Shown one piece after another: positions 54,332-63,240 of a stretch of DNA of 64,000 bases. The notes under the pieces were generated by a model, which was not told the origin of the DNA, did not search any database, and saw only the letters and a list, made by a program, of their open reading frames with translations. Made by a program: the position numbers and the translations under genes. How positions within the stretch are numbered: position 1 is the first letter of the stretch; the number at the start of each line of letters is the position of its first letter. The stretch comes from CBDCVY01 sp965223245 (GTDB lineage: Bacteria; Nitrospinota; Nitrospinia; Nitrospinales; Nitrospinaceae): assembly GCA_965223245.1 (NCBI GenBank), contig CBDCVY010000013.1, positions 1,674,001-1,738,000 of the forward strand. Reading direction: 5' to 3'.

Positions 54332-54565
54332 TCAGTGCTCAACAGTAAAAGGCAATAACGCAATATTCCTTGCTCTTTTGACAGCTTCTGTTAATTGCCG
54401 TTGATGCCGTGCACAATTACCTGAAATTCGAGAAGGTACAATTTTGCCACGTTCAGAAATCAACGGTTTTAATAGCTTCACATCATAAAAATCGATATGG
54501 TCAATTTTTTCAACACAAAAACGACAAATTTTATGTGAGAAAAAACTTCTTTTTTTCTGTGTCAT
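54332..54565 (-). CDS. rpsR: 30S ribosomal protein S18
   Basis: 77 residues, typical length. Contains CRFCVEKIDHIDFYDVKLL, ISERGKIVPSRISGNCARHQ and LTEAVKRARNIALLPF. Retains Cys residues of the zinc-binding C+ form (C13, C16 and C51). Lies in the rpsF-ssb-rpsR cluster. Confidence 0.98.
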   Translation of the reverse strand: MTQKKRSFFSHKICRFCVEKIDHIDFYDVKLLKPLISERGKIVPSRISGNCARHQRQLTEAVKRARNIALLPFTVEH

Positions 54566-54591
54566 AGATCCTCGATAAAATTTTCTTACGA

Positions 54592-54999
54592 TTAAAACGG
54601 TAAATCATCTTTAGGAGGCATATCCCCTATTGTCTGGGAACCACCCGACTCATCCATAGAACCTTTACCACCCGGCTTGCCCAAAAATTGGACGGTATTG
54701 GCTACCACATCAAGTTTATTTCTTCTTTGACCATCATCAGTTTCCCAAGAACGGAATTGAAGTCGACCTTCAATAAAAACGGGGCTTCCTTTATGCAAAT
54801 ATTCGGCACAGTTTTCTCCTTGTTTACCCCATGCTGAAATATCCACATAACATACCTCATCTTTCCAATCATCACCCTGCTTATACTTACGATTCACTGC
54901 CAATCCAAAACTTGCAACAGCAGCACCACTAGGAGTAAAACGCAATTCCGGATCTCGAGTTAAGTTTCCCATAAGTAAAACTTTATTGAAACTGGCCAT
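54592..54999 (-). CDS. ssb: Single-stranded DNA-binding protein
   Basis: 135 residues. OB-fold MASFNKVLLMGNLTRDPELRF (1-21) to about 110 and the C-terminal acidic tip MPPKDDLPF that docks partner proteins. It sits between rpsF and rpsR, the common place for the replication SSB. Ribosome-binding site AGGGATAA upstream. Confidence 0.97.
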   Translation of the reverse strand: MASFNKVLLMGNLTRDPELRFTPSGAAVASFGLAVNRKYKQGDDWKDEVCYVDISAWGKQGENCAEYLHKGSPVFIEGRLQFRSWETDDGQRRNKLDVVANTVQFLGKPGGKGSMDESGGSQTIGDMPPKDDLPF

Positions 55000-55029
55000 A
55001 TTAATTATCCCTGAAGAGAGTTACACAAA

Positions 55030-55473
55030 TTAGTTTTCTGTTGCTACGGAGGGCTTATCATCCTCATTAGATGGAGAACTCTCTTCCGATTCATTTGATT
55101 CTTCTTTAGATGGAGCCGGAGATTCACCCGAGTCCTCAACAGCTTTTTCCTCAGCTTCTCTTTTTTCCATTTCACGCGCCCATTCTTTTCCATCTAATCG
55201 AATAACTAAATATTTGATAATAAGGTCAAAGAGTTGGTAGTCTTTTTCGAGGGCGGCGATATTTGCTGGATTACATGTATGATAAATATTCAGATAATAT
55301 CCGAATTTATTTTTCTTAACTCTATAAGCAAGGCGCTTTTTGCCCCATTTGTCAACTCGATGAGACGCTCCCTCATATTTTTTAAAAAAGGAATTTATCT
55401 TTTCTTGAGCCTGATCAACTTGGCTCTCATCAAGGTCGGGCTTTAGGATAATTACGGATTGGTAATTGCGCAA
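55030..55473 (-). CDS. rpsF: 30S ribosomal protein S6
   Basis: 147 residues: S6 fold MRNYQSVIILKPDLDESQVDQ to about residue 97, then a 50-residue acidic Ser/Glu/Asp/Pro tail. The family core is about 95-100; long acidic tails (also seen here in L9) occur in several phyla, though E. coli S6 gains glutamates by RimK instead. First gene of the rpsF-dnaB transcript. Ribosome-binding site GAGGTTC upstream of the ATG. Confidence 0.96.
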   Translation of the reverse strand: MRNYQSVIILKPDLDESQVDQAQEKINSFFKKYEGASHRVDKWGKKRLAYRVKKNKFGYYLNIYHTCNPANIAALEKDYQLFDLIIKYLVIRLDGKEWAREMEKREAEEKAVEDSGESPAPSKEESNESEESSPSNEDDKPSVATEN

Positions 55474-55613
55474 TAGAACCTCCTCTTGGGTTAAATAGCC
55501 CTAATTTAAAATTAGAGCGAGGGGTGAAAAATATATTAAAAGTGAGAATGATTGCATATATGATATTTAAAATCAAGGAAAAATGGGGTTTCCCATTTAT
55601 CGGAAAGTGACCT

Positions 55614-56774
55614 GTGTACAAAACTATTCTTAAAAACTTATGCGTTCTAACCGCATTACTAACTTTATTCACCTCTTGTGACTTTAAACTCCCCCCTAAA
55701 CCACCTGACGCCTTTTACAGATTTAGTAAGTTAAAAGTAGGCTTAGGCCCCATGTATGTCACTTCTCAAAATCTTAATTCGGATGATTTTTTAGATCTGA
55801 TCATTGCAAACTCCAAGGACCATTCGATTTCTATTTTCTTTGGAAAGGGTGACGGAACATTTGTAGATAAACCTAAAATTAAAGTTCCACTTGAACCTAC
55901 GGCAATTGCTACGGGAGATCTAAATAGAGATGGTTTCACAGATATAGTTGTAAATTCTCGGGGAACTAATTCCTTTGTCGTATTAATGGGTAAAGGAAAG
56001 AATGGTTTTTTTCCGCCAAAATCGTTTCCTACCGGTCAAGTTCCATTGTTCATAATTTTGGATGATTTTAATAAAGATAACAATCTTGACGTAGCCGTTA
56101 CACTTACTTTTGACAAAATGGAAATTCATCTGGGTAAAGGGGATGGTTCCTTTAAACAAGGGGATACCTATAAAACAGGATCAAGAAGTTTTTCAGGAGT
56201 TTCCGGTGACTATAATCAAGATGGAAATCAAGATATAGCTTTAGCTTGTAGTAGCAGTAACGCTAGTTCCATTCGTGTTTATTTTGGACGTGGAGATGGA
56301 ACATTTAAATCTCCAACAAAGATCGCTGTTAATTTACGCCCAATGACTCTAATTCAGCAAGACATGAATCACGATGGATTGCTGGATTTATTAACTGCCA
56401 CCAACAAAGGAGACAACCTGTTTTTACTGATCTCTGAGGGAGATGGTTCCTTTAAAAAAGAAATTCCTTTTTCCGGGGGAGGTGGGCCAATGGCCTTAGC
56501 TGCAGAGGATTTTGATGATGATGGACATATCGATGTTGTCGTTTCCAATTCTCGTAGTAGCACATTCTCATTGATCGCCAGAAACCCAAATGGAAGTTTT
56601 AGATTTCCGGTGCGTGACTACGTCACCGGCGGCACACCATTAAGTTTAACTAGTGGTGATTTCAACAATGATGGAATGAAAGATCTGGCAGTTTCGAGCA
56701 ATACTGACGGAACCGTAGAAATTTTTATAAGAAGAAGAGTTTTTAGAAAAAATAGTGTTTCATCAATTAAGTGA
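55614..56774 (+). CDS. FG-GAP/VCBS-repeat lipoprotein
   Basis: 386 residues from GTG with GGAAAG 7 bases upstream. Lipoprotein signal peptide with lipobox LFTSC (Cys about 23). At least six FG-GAP-type repeats of about 50 residues, each with D-x-N-x-D-G-x-x-D-type calcium loops (for example DLNRDGFTDI, DYNQDGNQDI, DMNHDGLLDL, DFDDDGHIDV, DFNNDGMKDL) and IYFGRGDGTF-type strands, predicting a seven-bladed propeller. Surface or periplasmic adhesion/binding role. Convergent with the solute-binding gene (12-bp overlap). Confidence 0.88.
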   Translation: MYKTILKNLCVLTALLTLFTSCDFKLPPKPPDAFYRFSKLKVGLGPMYVTSQNLNSDDFLDLIIANSKDHSISIFFGKGDGTFVDKPKIKVPLEPTAIATGDLNRDGFTDIVVNSRGTNSFVVLMGKGKNGFFPPKSFPTGQVPLFIILDDFNKDNNLDVAVTLTFDKMEIHLGKGDGSFKQGDTYKTGSRSFSGVSGDYNQDGNQDIALACSSSNASSIRVYFGRGDGTFKSPTKIAVNLRPMTLIQQDMNHDGLLDLLTATNKGDNLFLLISEGDGSFKKEIPFSGGGGPMALAAEDFDDDGHIDVVVSNSRSSTFSLIARNPNGSFRFPVRDYVTGGTPLSLTSGDFNNDGMKDLAVSSNTDGTVEIFIRRRVFRKNSVSSIK

Positions 56775-58910
56775 GAACTCAGGTACAAAAGAAAGCTTTT
56801 TCCATTTATTAAAATAATATTTTATTTCTCCGCCTTTGGTAGGATAAATTTTGACATACTTTTCTTTTCCTTCATTATCTTTTTCAACAATAACTATTTT
56901 TTTATCTAATAACCTGGTAGCTTTGCCAACATACAAAAATGTATACGGTTGATCTTGAGCTATAAGTTGATGTAATTTCCTTGTCATTTTTACTTGCGTT
57001 GATCGATCATATTCCTTTCTCAACAAAACAATTAATTTATCCACTTCCGGGCTTTTATAACCAACAAAATTCAATTGGTTCGGGTGGGTTTGAGATGAAT
57101 GCCATAATTGATACATATCAAAATCCGGCCCTGTTGACCAACCTAAGATTAGGGCATCAAATTTAAGCGAATTCACAAAATCTTTTAGGAAGACTGCCCA
57201 TTCAAAAATTTGAGTGTTACATTTAATTCCAATTCGGCGCCAATTATTTTGAACAATGGTCATAATATCTTTTCGAATTGGATTGCCCCCATTAGTAATG
57301 AGATTGAACTCAAATACTTTCCCATCTTTTTCCAACCATCCTTCTGAATTCATTGCCCAGCCAGCTTTATTTAACAATCTTAGAGCCTCATCAGGGTCAT
57401 AAGGTAAAGGCTTAACCTCAGGATCATACCACTCCGTAACTTTTGCAAAGGGACCCGTTACTCGCTCCCCTTCATTGTACAAAACATGCTGAATGATCTG
57501 ATCCACATTCACCGCCATGCCTAAGGCTTGCCTAACCTCTTTTGATTTAAACAAAGGATTCCGCAGGTTATACCCAATATATGAATAACTAAACCCTACA
57601 GTTGAAAAGTTTTGGTATTTAGATTCTTTTTTCAATCGATCGACTTGGTGGGGCATCACATTGTAACTATCAGATGCTCCTGAATAAAATTCCATCTCTT
57701 GAGTTAAAGGATCGGGAATAATTCTCATAATATATTCTAAATACTCAGGAGGACCTTCCCAATAATCTTCATTCCTTTTTAAATTAATAGAGACATCTCC
57801 AACCCATTTCTGAAAAATAAAAGGACCCGTTCCAATTGGATTTCTATTAAAATCGCTATCACGGATAGATAAATTTTCTTTTTTCTCTTTTAAAAAATTT
57901 TTAAAATCAGCCTCTTCAAAAAGTTTTTTTTCATTCAATAAATGTTCAGGAAGAATTCCCATGGTCCATACATTGATAGCAGGAGAAAATAATCGCTTAT
58001 AGACAATTTTCAACTTTCGCGGCCCTAGTGGGATCACTTTTTTAATAGGCTCAAAATCAGAAGTTCGAGGGGAAGCATTTCGGGGATTCATGATTGCGTT
58101 ATACGTAAAAAGGACATCCCCAGAGTCAAACTCATGCCCATCATGAAATTTAACACCCTTTCTTAAATAAAAAACTATTATCGGGTTATGCTCAATTAGA
58201 GGCAGAATTTTGGGAAAGTGATTGGTAATAATTCTATTTTTGCTTGGATCTTTGGCTTGGATAAATCTTTCATAGGGAAAGTTTTCAAAATATTCTTTTC
58301 CAAGTAGCTTTTGGATCGGATGAAAAAAATCAGGATCCACTTTTTTGAGCTTAAACTTTAATCGAATCGGCCTTGTTAATTGATAACTTATTTCTTCCTT
58401 TACGACACTGTTATTTTGTTTAATAGGATTCCCCTCTTCATCTAGCTTCACCGTACTTAGGGAACTTTGGACTTTCTTTACTGGAATTATTTTTGCAGAT
58501 TGGATGTTTTGCATCCATTCTTTTTCATGAGACAAATGTTTGTTAAAAAAATCTATCCAGTCTTTTGAGGATCTTAATACCTTCCCACCTATTGGATAAT
58601 TCGGCAATAAAGTTAAATAGGCCTCTTCATAAATCTTCCACTTCCTGGCAAGACGACCACGAAGAGCCAATTGATCGTCATAATCTAATAAGCCTTCAAA
58701 CACTAAGTTATTGATTGTGCTGCTTGAACTGTCAGCCGATAGAATGGGGTTAAGAATCTGAGCGTCTCCACTTGAGGATTCTATAAACTTAACTAATCGT
58801 TCAGGGTTCACTTCTCCTTGATTATTATACGTAGGCACCCAAAAAAATGATTGGATTAAAACTACAATAATTAAGACAGGTAAAAATATTAAAATTCGTT
58901 TTGTCCACAT
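56763..58910 (-). CDS. Oversized extracellular solute-binding protein, family 5 (SBP_bac_5)
   Basis: 715 residues, larger than the usual 500-600. One N-terminal membrane segment (about 6-26, ILIFLPVLIIVVLIQSFFWV) rather than a lipobox. SBP_bac_5 motifs: NPILSADSSSSTINNLVFEGLL, VKFHDGHEFDSGDVLFTYNAI, PIGTGPFIFQKW, VRQALGMAVNVDQI and YDPDEALRLLNKAGW. Residues about 100-235 (KDWIDFFNKHLSHEKE to PKILPLIEHNPI) are an insertion not typical of DppA/OppA. No permease or ATPase gene lies nearby. Possible peptide-binding component that works with a distant transporter; substrate unknown. Confidence 0.88.
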   Translation of the reverse strand: MWTKRILIFLPVLIIVVLIQSFFWVPTYNNQGEVNPERLVKFIESSSGDAQILNPILSADSSSSTINNLVFEGLLDYDDQLALRGRLARKWKIYEEAYLTLLPNYPIGGKVLRSSKDWIDFFNKHLSHEKEWMQNIQSAKIIPVKKVQSSLSTVKLDEEGNPIKQNNSVVKEEISYQLTRPIRLKFKLKKVDPDFFHPIQKLLGKEYFENFPYERFIQAKDPSKNRIITNHFPKILPLIEHNPIIVFYLRKGVKFHDGHEFDSGDVLFTYNAIMNPRNASPRTSDFEPIKKVIPLGPRKLKIVYKRLFSPAINVWTMGILPEHLLNEKKLFEEADFKNFLKEKKENLSIRDSDFNRNPIGTGPFIFQKWVGDVSINLKRNEDYWEGPPEYLEYIMRIIPDPLTQEMEFYSGASDSYNVMPHQVDRLKKESKYQNFSTVGFSYSYIGYNLRNPLFKSKEVRQALGMAVNVDQIIQHVLYNEGERVTGPFAKVTEWYDPEVKPLPYDPDEALRLLNKAGWAMNSEGWLEKDGKVFEFNLITNGGNPIRKDIMTIVQNNWRRIGIKCNTQIFEWAVFLKDFVNSLKFDALILGWSTGPDFDMYQLWHSSQTHPNQLNFVGYKSPEVDKLIVLLRKEYDRSTQVKMTRKLHQLIAQDQPYTFLYVGKATRLLDKKIVIVEKDNEGKEKYVKIYPTKGGEIKYYFNKWKKLSFVPEFSLN

Positions 58911-59025
58911 GAATTCAATAGTATCAAATTCAAAGATTTCTAAAAACTCTTGATTCCTGATAAATTAGATGCTATTCCTAATTAACCAAAGCTTAAAGGA
59001 GAATTTCCTTTTCTAGGCAAATAAC

Positions 59026-59054
59026 TTGACAAAGCTTTAGAAACATTATATTAC
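59026..59054 (+). promoter_or_regulatory. Promoter of the initiator tRNA gene
   Basis: TTGACA (59026-59031), 17-bp spacer, TATTAC (59049-59054); TATATT with a 15-bp spacer is an alternative. About 33 bp before the tRNA. Confidence 0.65.
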
Positions 59055-59086
59055 AACAGCCTTTAAGTATGGACTTATTGTATCAT

Positions 59087-59163
<77 letters not shown>

Positions 59164-59202
59164 AATACAAAAAATCTCGATCTATCAGCCTGCAAATTGG
59201 CT

Positions 59203-59231
59203 TTGAAAATTTATATTTCTTTTTCTATAAT
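59203..59231 (+). promoter_or_regulatory. Strong sigma-70-type promoter upstream of the ferredoxin
   Basis: TTGAAA (59203-59208), 17-bp spacer, TATAAT (59226-59231). Transcription would start near 59238, giving a leader of about 170 nt before the ferredoxin gene. The leader can fold around GCCTCA/TGAGGGC (about 59279-59305). Confidence 0.6.
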
Positions 59232-59409
59232 GCGGACCTGTTTTTTGGTTTCTGGTTATCGATTGATTGTTTTTGTATGCCTCATTCATTGAGCATTGAG
59301 GGCGATAGGCTTTAAACTAATTCATTCCCAAAAAGTCAATTCTACAAATTGAATTTAATAATAGCTGTATAGTAATTTTTTATTAAAACTTTATGTAAGG
59401 AAAAGAATA

Positions 59410-59748
59410 ATGGCAACAATAATCACAGATGAATGCATCAATTGCGGAGTATGTGAACCAGAGTGCCCCAATGCAGCCATCGATGATGGTACAAAGGGCG
59501 GTATTGATTTTTACTACATTGACCCTGATCTCTGTACTGAATGTGTTGGGTTTCATGGCGAAGAAGCGTGTCAAGAAGTTTGTCCTGTAGACTGCTGTAT
59601 CCCAGATGAGGACAAAAAAGAGACTGAAGAAGAATTGTTAGAAAAAGCCAAAGGGATCCACCCGGATCAAACCTTTCCGACTGTGGATGAGTTAACTGCT
59701 GAAACTTCGTTATTCAGAAATCCAGATAGAAAAAACGCGAATCTATAA
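59410..59748 (+). CDS. 2[4Fe-4S] ferredoxin, YfhL/Allochromatium type
   Basis: 112 residues, ribosome-binding site AAGGAAAAG. First cluster motif CINCGVCEPECP (about 12-23), second CTECVGFHGEEACQEVCP (about 43-60), with the x8 insertion between the second and third Cys of the second motif that marks the Allochromatium/YfhL subfamily and gives low-potential clusters. The 45-residue C-terminal extension is acidic and unlike short ferredoxins. Likely low-potential electron donor, for example to reductive carboxylations. Strong terminator follows. Confidence 0.92.
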   Translation: MATIITDECINCGVCEPECPNAAIDDGTKGGIDFYYIDPDLCTECVGFHGEEACQEVCPVDCCIPDEDKKETEEELLEKAKGIHPDQTFPTVDELTAETSLFRNPDRKNANL

Positions 59749-59765
59749 AATATTTATTGCGGATT

Positions 59766-59802
59766 GGCCTGGAGAACTTTTGTTCTCCGGGCCATTTTTT
59801 TT
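59766..59802 (+). terminator. Rho-independent terminator after the ferredoxin
   Basis: GGCCTGGAGAAC, TTTT loop, GTTCTCCGGGCC (one G-U pair), then A and eight T (59795-59802). Confidence 0.93.
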
Positions 59803-59813
59803 GGAGTTCTTTG

Positions 59814-60020
59814 ATGAAAGAATTATTTTTCAAAATCAGTGGAAATATCTGGAATGAGGAAACCAACTTTAAGGATGAATTTCAAATTTTCGTCAAAGGA
59901 ATTGATAATAACCATGCAGTTATGATCGCCAAAGATTATTTGAGAAAGAATGCTCCTTCAATAGATGGAAAACTGTCCGGGAAAATCATTGTTGAAAAAG
60001 TTGAAGAAAGAGTCATCTAA
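59814..60020 (+). CDS. Small protein of unknown function
   Basis: 68 residues from the ATG at 59814 with GGAG about 8 bases upstream; the frame is open from 59757 but that start lies inside the ferredoxin terminator. Predicted beta-alpha-beta: ELFFKISGNIW, FQIFVKGIDNN, HAVMIAKDYLRKN, GKLSGKIIVEKVEE. No family recognised. It could be read through from the ferredoxin transcript or have its own promoter. Confidence 0.6.
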   Translation: MKELFFKISGNIWNEETNFKDEFQIFVKGIDNNHAVMIAKDYLRKNAPSIDGKLSGKIIVEKVEERVI

Positions 60021-60034
60021 GATAGTTTAAAACA

Positions 60035-60292
60035 TTACAACCCTTCTAAATCCAATAACAATATATGTTGAATTCCCTTCCAAACAAACTTAAAAAGATC
60101 CTCCAATACAACGAGAGAAACCATACCCAGGGTTAGCATAATAAAAATTCCAATAATTCTTCGATCAGGCAGGTTTTTATCAAGAAAACTCCAGGGCAAG
60201 ACTCCTAAAACCATATCCAAAGCAACCCAAATCATAAACCCAAAAATTAATAGGGAAAGAATCCATGGGCTAAACTGCGAGATTTCCAACAC
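60035..60292 (-). CDS. Small inner-membrane protein of unknown function
   Basis: 85 residues with two clear transmembrane helices (about 10-32, WILSLLIFGFMIWVALDMVLG, and 46-64, IIGIFIMLTLGMVSLVVLE) and a loop with KNLPDRR between. No family recognised. It lies 18 bp downstream of the hspQ-like gene on the same strand and may be cotranscribed. Confidence 0.65.
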   Translation of the reverse strand: MLEISQFSPWILSLLIFGFMIWVALDMVLGVLPWSFLDKNLPDRRIIGIFIMLTLGMVSLVVLEDLFKFVWKGIQHILLLDLEGL

Positions 60293-60310
60293 AAATCGGT
60301 TCCGAAAAAA

Positions 60311-60553
60311 CTAATTCCAAATGGCTGTGTTAAGTTCTAGATTACATTCCGCGACATAGCGGAGGCCTTTTTGACCATGGATTTGGACATGATACCAGGG
60401 TTTATCTCTTGGAGGGCGGCTATTAGCCATTTTCTGATACCACTCATCACTCATCTTGAATTTTGGATCCACCCCTAAAACAACTCCATAATAATCAAAT
60501 TGTTTATGGTGGATACACTGACCAATACAAAATTTTGATTTAAATTTTTTCAT
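60311..60553 (-). CDS. hspQ: HspQ/YccV-like protein
   Basis: 80 residues matching the hemimethylated-DNA-binding YccV-like domain: FCIGQCIHHKQFDYYGVVLG, DEWYQKMANSRPPRDKPWYHV and YVAECNLE. In E. coli HspQ helps Lon protease and is heat inducible. Start chosen at the ATG with no strong ribosome-binding site. Confidence 0.88.
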   Translation of the reverse strand: MKKFKSKFCIGQCIHHKQFDYYGVVLGVDPKFKMSDEWYQKMANSRPPRDKPWYHVQIHGQKGLRYVAECNLELNTAIWN

Positions 60554-60644
60554 TTTAAAAAGTTAAATTTATTAATTGTAATAAGTTTTTGTGATTTCAA
60601 AATAATGAAGTCTAAAATTAGATTATAAAACCAAACCTTTGCTG

Positions 60645-61484
60645 TTAGTCCATAAAAATACTAACCGCGTCATCTACATTTTGGACAACCTTTTCCTTTA
60701 TCTCATCAAGGGCTTTTTCTGAAAGATTGACAGTTTCCAAGACTTTTGGCTCGATTACCGGAGGAACGACTTCTCCATTATTTCCAATCTCTAATTCATG
60801 CGCTATAGCATCTGCAAAGTTTAAAATGCAAGCCTCAAGCATGCAATCCTTTGCCATAAGAGGATAAGGATGATTTTTTACAACTTCAACCAAACCATTA
60901 GGCAATTTCCAACCAGACAATAAAGCTCCTCCCACCTCTGCATGGTCAAATCCCAACATCTCTTTTTCAACCACATGTAACGGAACTTTTTCTTCTTTTA
61001 CTTTCTGAAGAACTCCCTTAGAATTTTCAGGAAACTTTTGAAGCAGAACTAAACTTCCAATGTCCTGAAGCATTCCCGCAACATAGATTCGTTCTACATG
61101 CCTGTCTCCTCTATATTCTGAAATAAGCTTAGCCGTAATTCCTGTTCCAATACAATGTAACCAATAAGACTCCATATTCATCAAATCTCGGGGAATACCC
61201 TTAAATTTACTGGTTACAACCATTGCTAACGTCAGGTCCATTAACTGATTCATCCCAACAATATTTAAAGCATGACTCAAAGTGTCAATTTTGGATGGAT
61301 AACCATAAAAAGGACTGTTTACAATTTTCAATAACCGCGCAGACAATGAAGTGTCTGAACTAATAATGTTTGCAAAATCCTCAAAGGAACTTTCAGGATC
61401 CTCCATTTTATTTTGAAGCTGATAATATAATATAGGCGGGGAACCAACCCAGGTTCCCACCACATCACCTAGTTGAAGAGTCAT
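60645..61484 (-). CDS. HDOD-domain signalling protein
   Basis: 279 residues, one HDOD domain (about 25-225): SSDTSLSARLLKIVNSPFYG (about 44-63), ALNIVGMNQLMDLTLAMVV, the YVAGMLQDIGSLVLLQKFPE region (about 130-150) in place of a catalytic HD, and MLGFDHAEVGGALLSGWKLP. HDOD proteins lack hydrolase activity and act in signalling and motility control. Monocistronic by position. Confidence 0.9.
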   Translation of the reverse strand: MTLQLGDVVGTWVGSPPILYYQLQNKMEDPESSFEDFANIISSDTSLSARLLKIVNSPFYGYPSKIDTLSHALNIVGMNQLMDLTLAMVVTSKFKGIPRDLMNMESYWLHCIGTGITAKLISEYRGDRHVERIYVAGMLQDIGSLVLLQKFPENSKGVLQKVKEEKVPLHVVEKEMLGFDHAEVGGALLSGWKLPNGLVEVVKNHPYPLMAKDCMLEACILNFADAIAHELEIGNNGEVVPPVIEPKVLETVNLSEKALDEIKEKVVQNVDDAVSIFMD

Positions 61485-61629
61485 TTTTTTCTTGTCAATG
61501 GGTAAAAAATTAATAAGCTATGCTTTAAAAATCAAATCCTTATTATTATTATAAGATCATTTTCAAATAATCCGAGTTAATTATTTTTAATATTGCTTTT
61601 TTTCACTTTTTAAATTGGGAAAAGCTAGC

Positions 61630-61836
61630 ATGGAAAAATTAGAATTAGTTCAACGAGTATTGAGATTTAGCACACGAATTAGAGAGTGGTGTGAAAAAAA
61701 ACATTCAATCTTCTTTGACGATTTTGACAATGAAAATGTAAATGATTATGAAGAAAATGGATTGGGGCCACTTGCTGACGCAATAATTGAAGAAGGCCTA
61801 GAGGAAAGCATTATAGACAATGAAGATTTATCTTAA
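61630..61836 (+). CDS. Small acidic protein of unknown function
   Basis: 68 residues from ATG 61630 (a TTG at 61615 adds five). Start region GGGAAAAG upstream. N-terminal half helical and basic (LVQRVLRFSTRIREWCEKKH), C-terminal half very acidic (DDFDNENVNDYEENG, EEGLEESIIDNEDLS). No family recognised; may bind a partner or a basic surface. Confidence 0.55.
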   Translation: MEKLELVQRVLRFSTRIREWCEKKHSIFFDDFDNENVNDYEENGLGPLADAIIEEGLEESIIDNEDLS

Positions 61837-62051
61837 CATCCACAGAATCAAAATCATTGTTATTTGTCGCTTTAATTTATATTTTCACTTTAATGTCCCA
61901 ATGTAGTCCAAGCTGCGCAAATCAACAATAACCGCAGGATTGATTTATAATTTCGGATAGAAATTATATTTTTTTTCATAAAAATCATTTTTCTCCTTAT
62001 ACTGGGAGAATAACAGTATTTACATTCAGAGAATTCATTTTTGAGGACTAG

Positions 62052-62450
62052 ATGGACGCTATAAAATTTTACATGGAAGAATCTTTAGTTTCTATTTCCC
62101 CTGAAAAAAGCATCTTAGAAGCAGCACAAAAAATGGCTGAGTCCAAAATTGGTTCGCTTTTAGTATTTGACAATAAAAACTATATTGGAATGGTTACCGA
62201 AACAGATTTAACCAGAAAAATAGTAGCCCAAGAACAAAATCCTAAAGAAGTAAAAGTTATCAACATAATGTCAAAACCACTGGTTAGCTTAGATTGTGAA
62301 AAATCAATGCCAACGGCATTTGTTACCATGAGAAAACACAATGTAAGACATATAACTATCACCCAAAACAAAAAAATCATTGGAATTCTTTCAATGAAAG
62401 ACTTTGCCAACTATTTCAATTCGAAGTTTGCCAACATTCAACCTCACTAA
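62052..62450 (+). CDS. Stand-alone CBS-domain pair protein (2)
   Basis: 132 residues. CBS motifs SLVSISPEKSILEAAQKM with MVTETDLTRKI, and IMSKPLVSLDCEKSMPTAFV with GILSMKDFA. Similar in sequence and order to the protein at 37368. Nucleotide-sensing regulator with unknown partner. Confidence 0.92.
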   Translation: MDAIKFYMEESLVSISPEKSILEAAQKMAESKIGSLLVFDNKNYIGMVTETDLTRKIVAQEQNPKEVKVINIMSKPLVSLDCEKSMPTAFVTMRKHNVRHITITQNKKIIGILSMKDFANYFNSKFANIQPH

Positions 62451-62616
62451 GCTTTACATCTTCTATGTAATTCTGGTTCTCCTCTGGCTAGAGATTTCGA
62501 ATTCAGTTCTTCTCGGTGTTTGATTCCATACTTCCCATGCCTTAACCTATATATATCGAAAAGTTTCAGAACCCCAAAACCCATAACTCTCATACATAGT
62601 GCAGAAAGGAAATTGA

Positions 62617-63201
62617 ATGGGTACTGCTACTCTAATAATATTTGGAATTTTGTTATTTGGGTCACTGGCTATTGTTGGTTACTTTATTACCATTTATAAC
62701 GGACTCATCTCACTTAAGGAAAATATCAAAAAGTCATGGGCTAATATTGATGTCATTTTAAAACAAAGACATGATGAACTCCCAAAACTAGTATCTGTAT
62801 GTGAGAGCTTTGCGGAGTTTGAAAAAGGTGTTTTGGAGCGGTTAATGAAAGCTAGAGAAAAATACTTTAAGGCTCGAGGGGTTGGCAAAAAATCAGAAGC
62901 TAGTAACGAAATTAGCACTGCCCTTCAGGGAATTTTTGCTTTAGCAGAAAACTATCCTGATTTAAAAACAAATCAAAACTTCATGCAACTTCAAAATCGT
63001 ATTTCTCACCTTGAGGAAACACTTGCTGATCGAAGAGAATTTTATAATGACAGTGTTAATAATTATAATATTCGAATCAAGCAAATTCCGGATATTTTTA
63101 TAGCTAATATGCTGAGCTATAAAGACGAAGAAATGTTTAAAGTCAGCGAGGAGGATCGAAAAGACGTTGACATTAAAATAAACATTCCCAAGTTAGTTTA
63201 G
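62617..63201 (+). CDS. lemA: LemA-family membrane protein
   Basis: 194 residues: short N-terminal part, one transmembrane helix (about 5-27, LIIFGILLFGSLAIVGYFIT), then the helical LemA domain with KENIKKSWANIDVILKQRHDELPKL (about 34-58), FAEFEKGVLERLMKAR and ENYPDLKTNQNFMQLQNRI (about 113-131). AAGGAA ribosome-binding site. The next gene is a GIDE-type membrane protein, a pair often seen together. Confidence 0.94.
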   Translation: MGTATLIIFGILLFGSLAIVGYFITIYNGLISLKENIKKSWANIDVILKQRHDELPKLVSVCESFAEFEKGVLERLMKAREKYFKARGVGKKSEASNEISTALQGIFALAENYPDLKTNQNFMQLQNRISHLEETLADRREFYNDSVNNYNIRIKQIPDIFIANMLSYKDEEMFKVSEEDRKDVDIKINIPKLV

Positions 63202-63240
63202 ATTAATTATAAAAAGATATTTAACTGGGGAGCGGACCAA

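Noticed and set aside
56763..56774. Overlap of the FG-GAP gene and the solute-binding gene as a frameshift signal
   Set aside because: The genes are convergent, and a 12-bp tail-to-tail overlap is common; both reading frames end normally.
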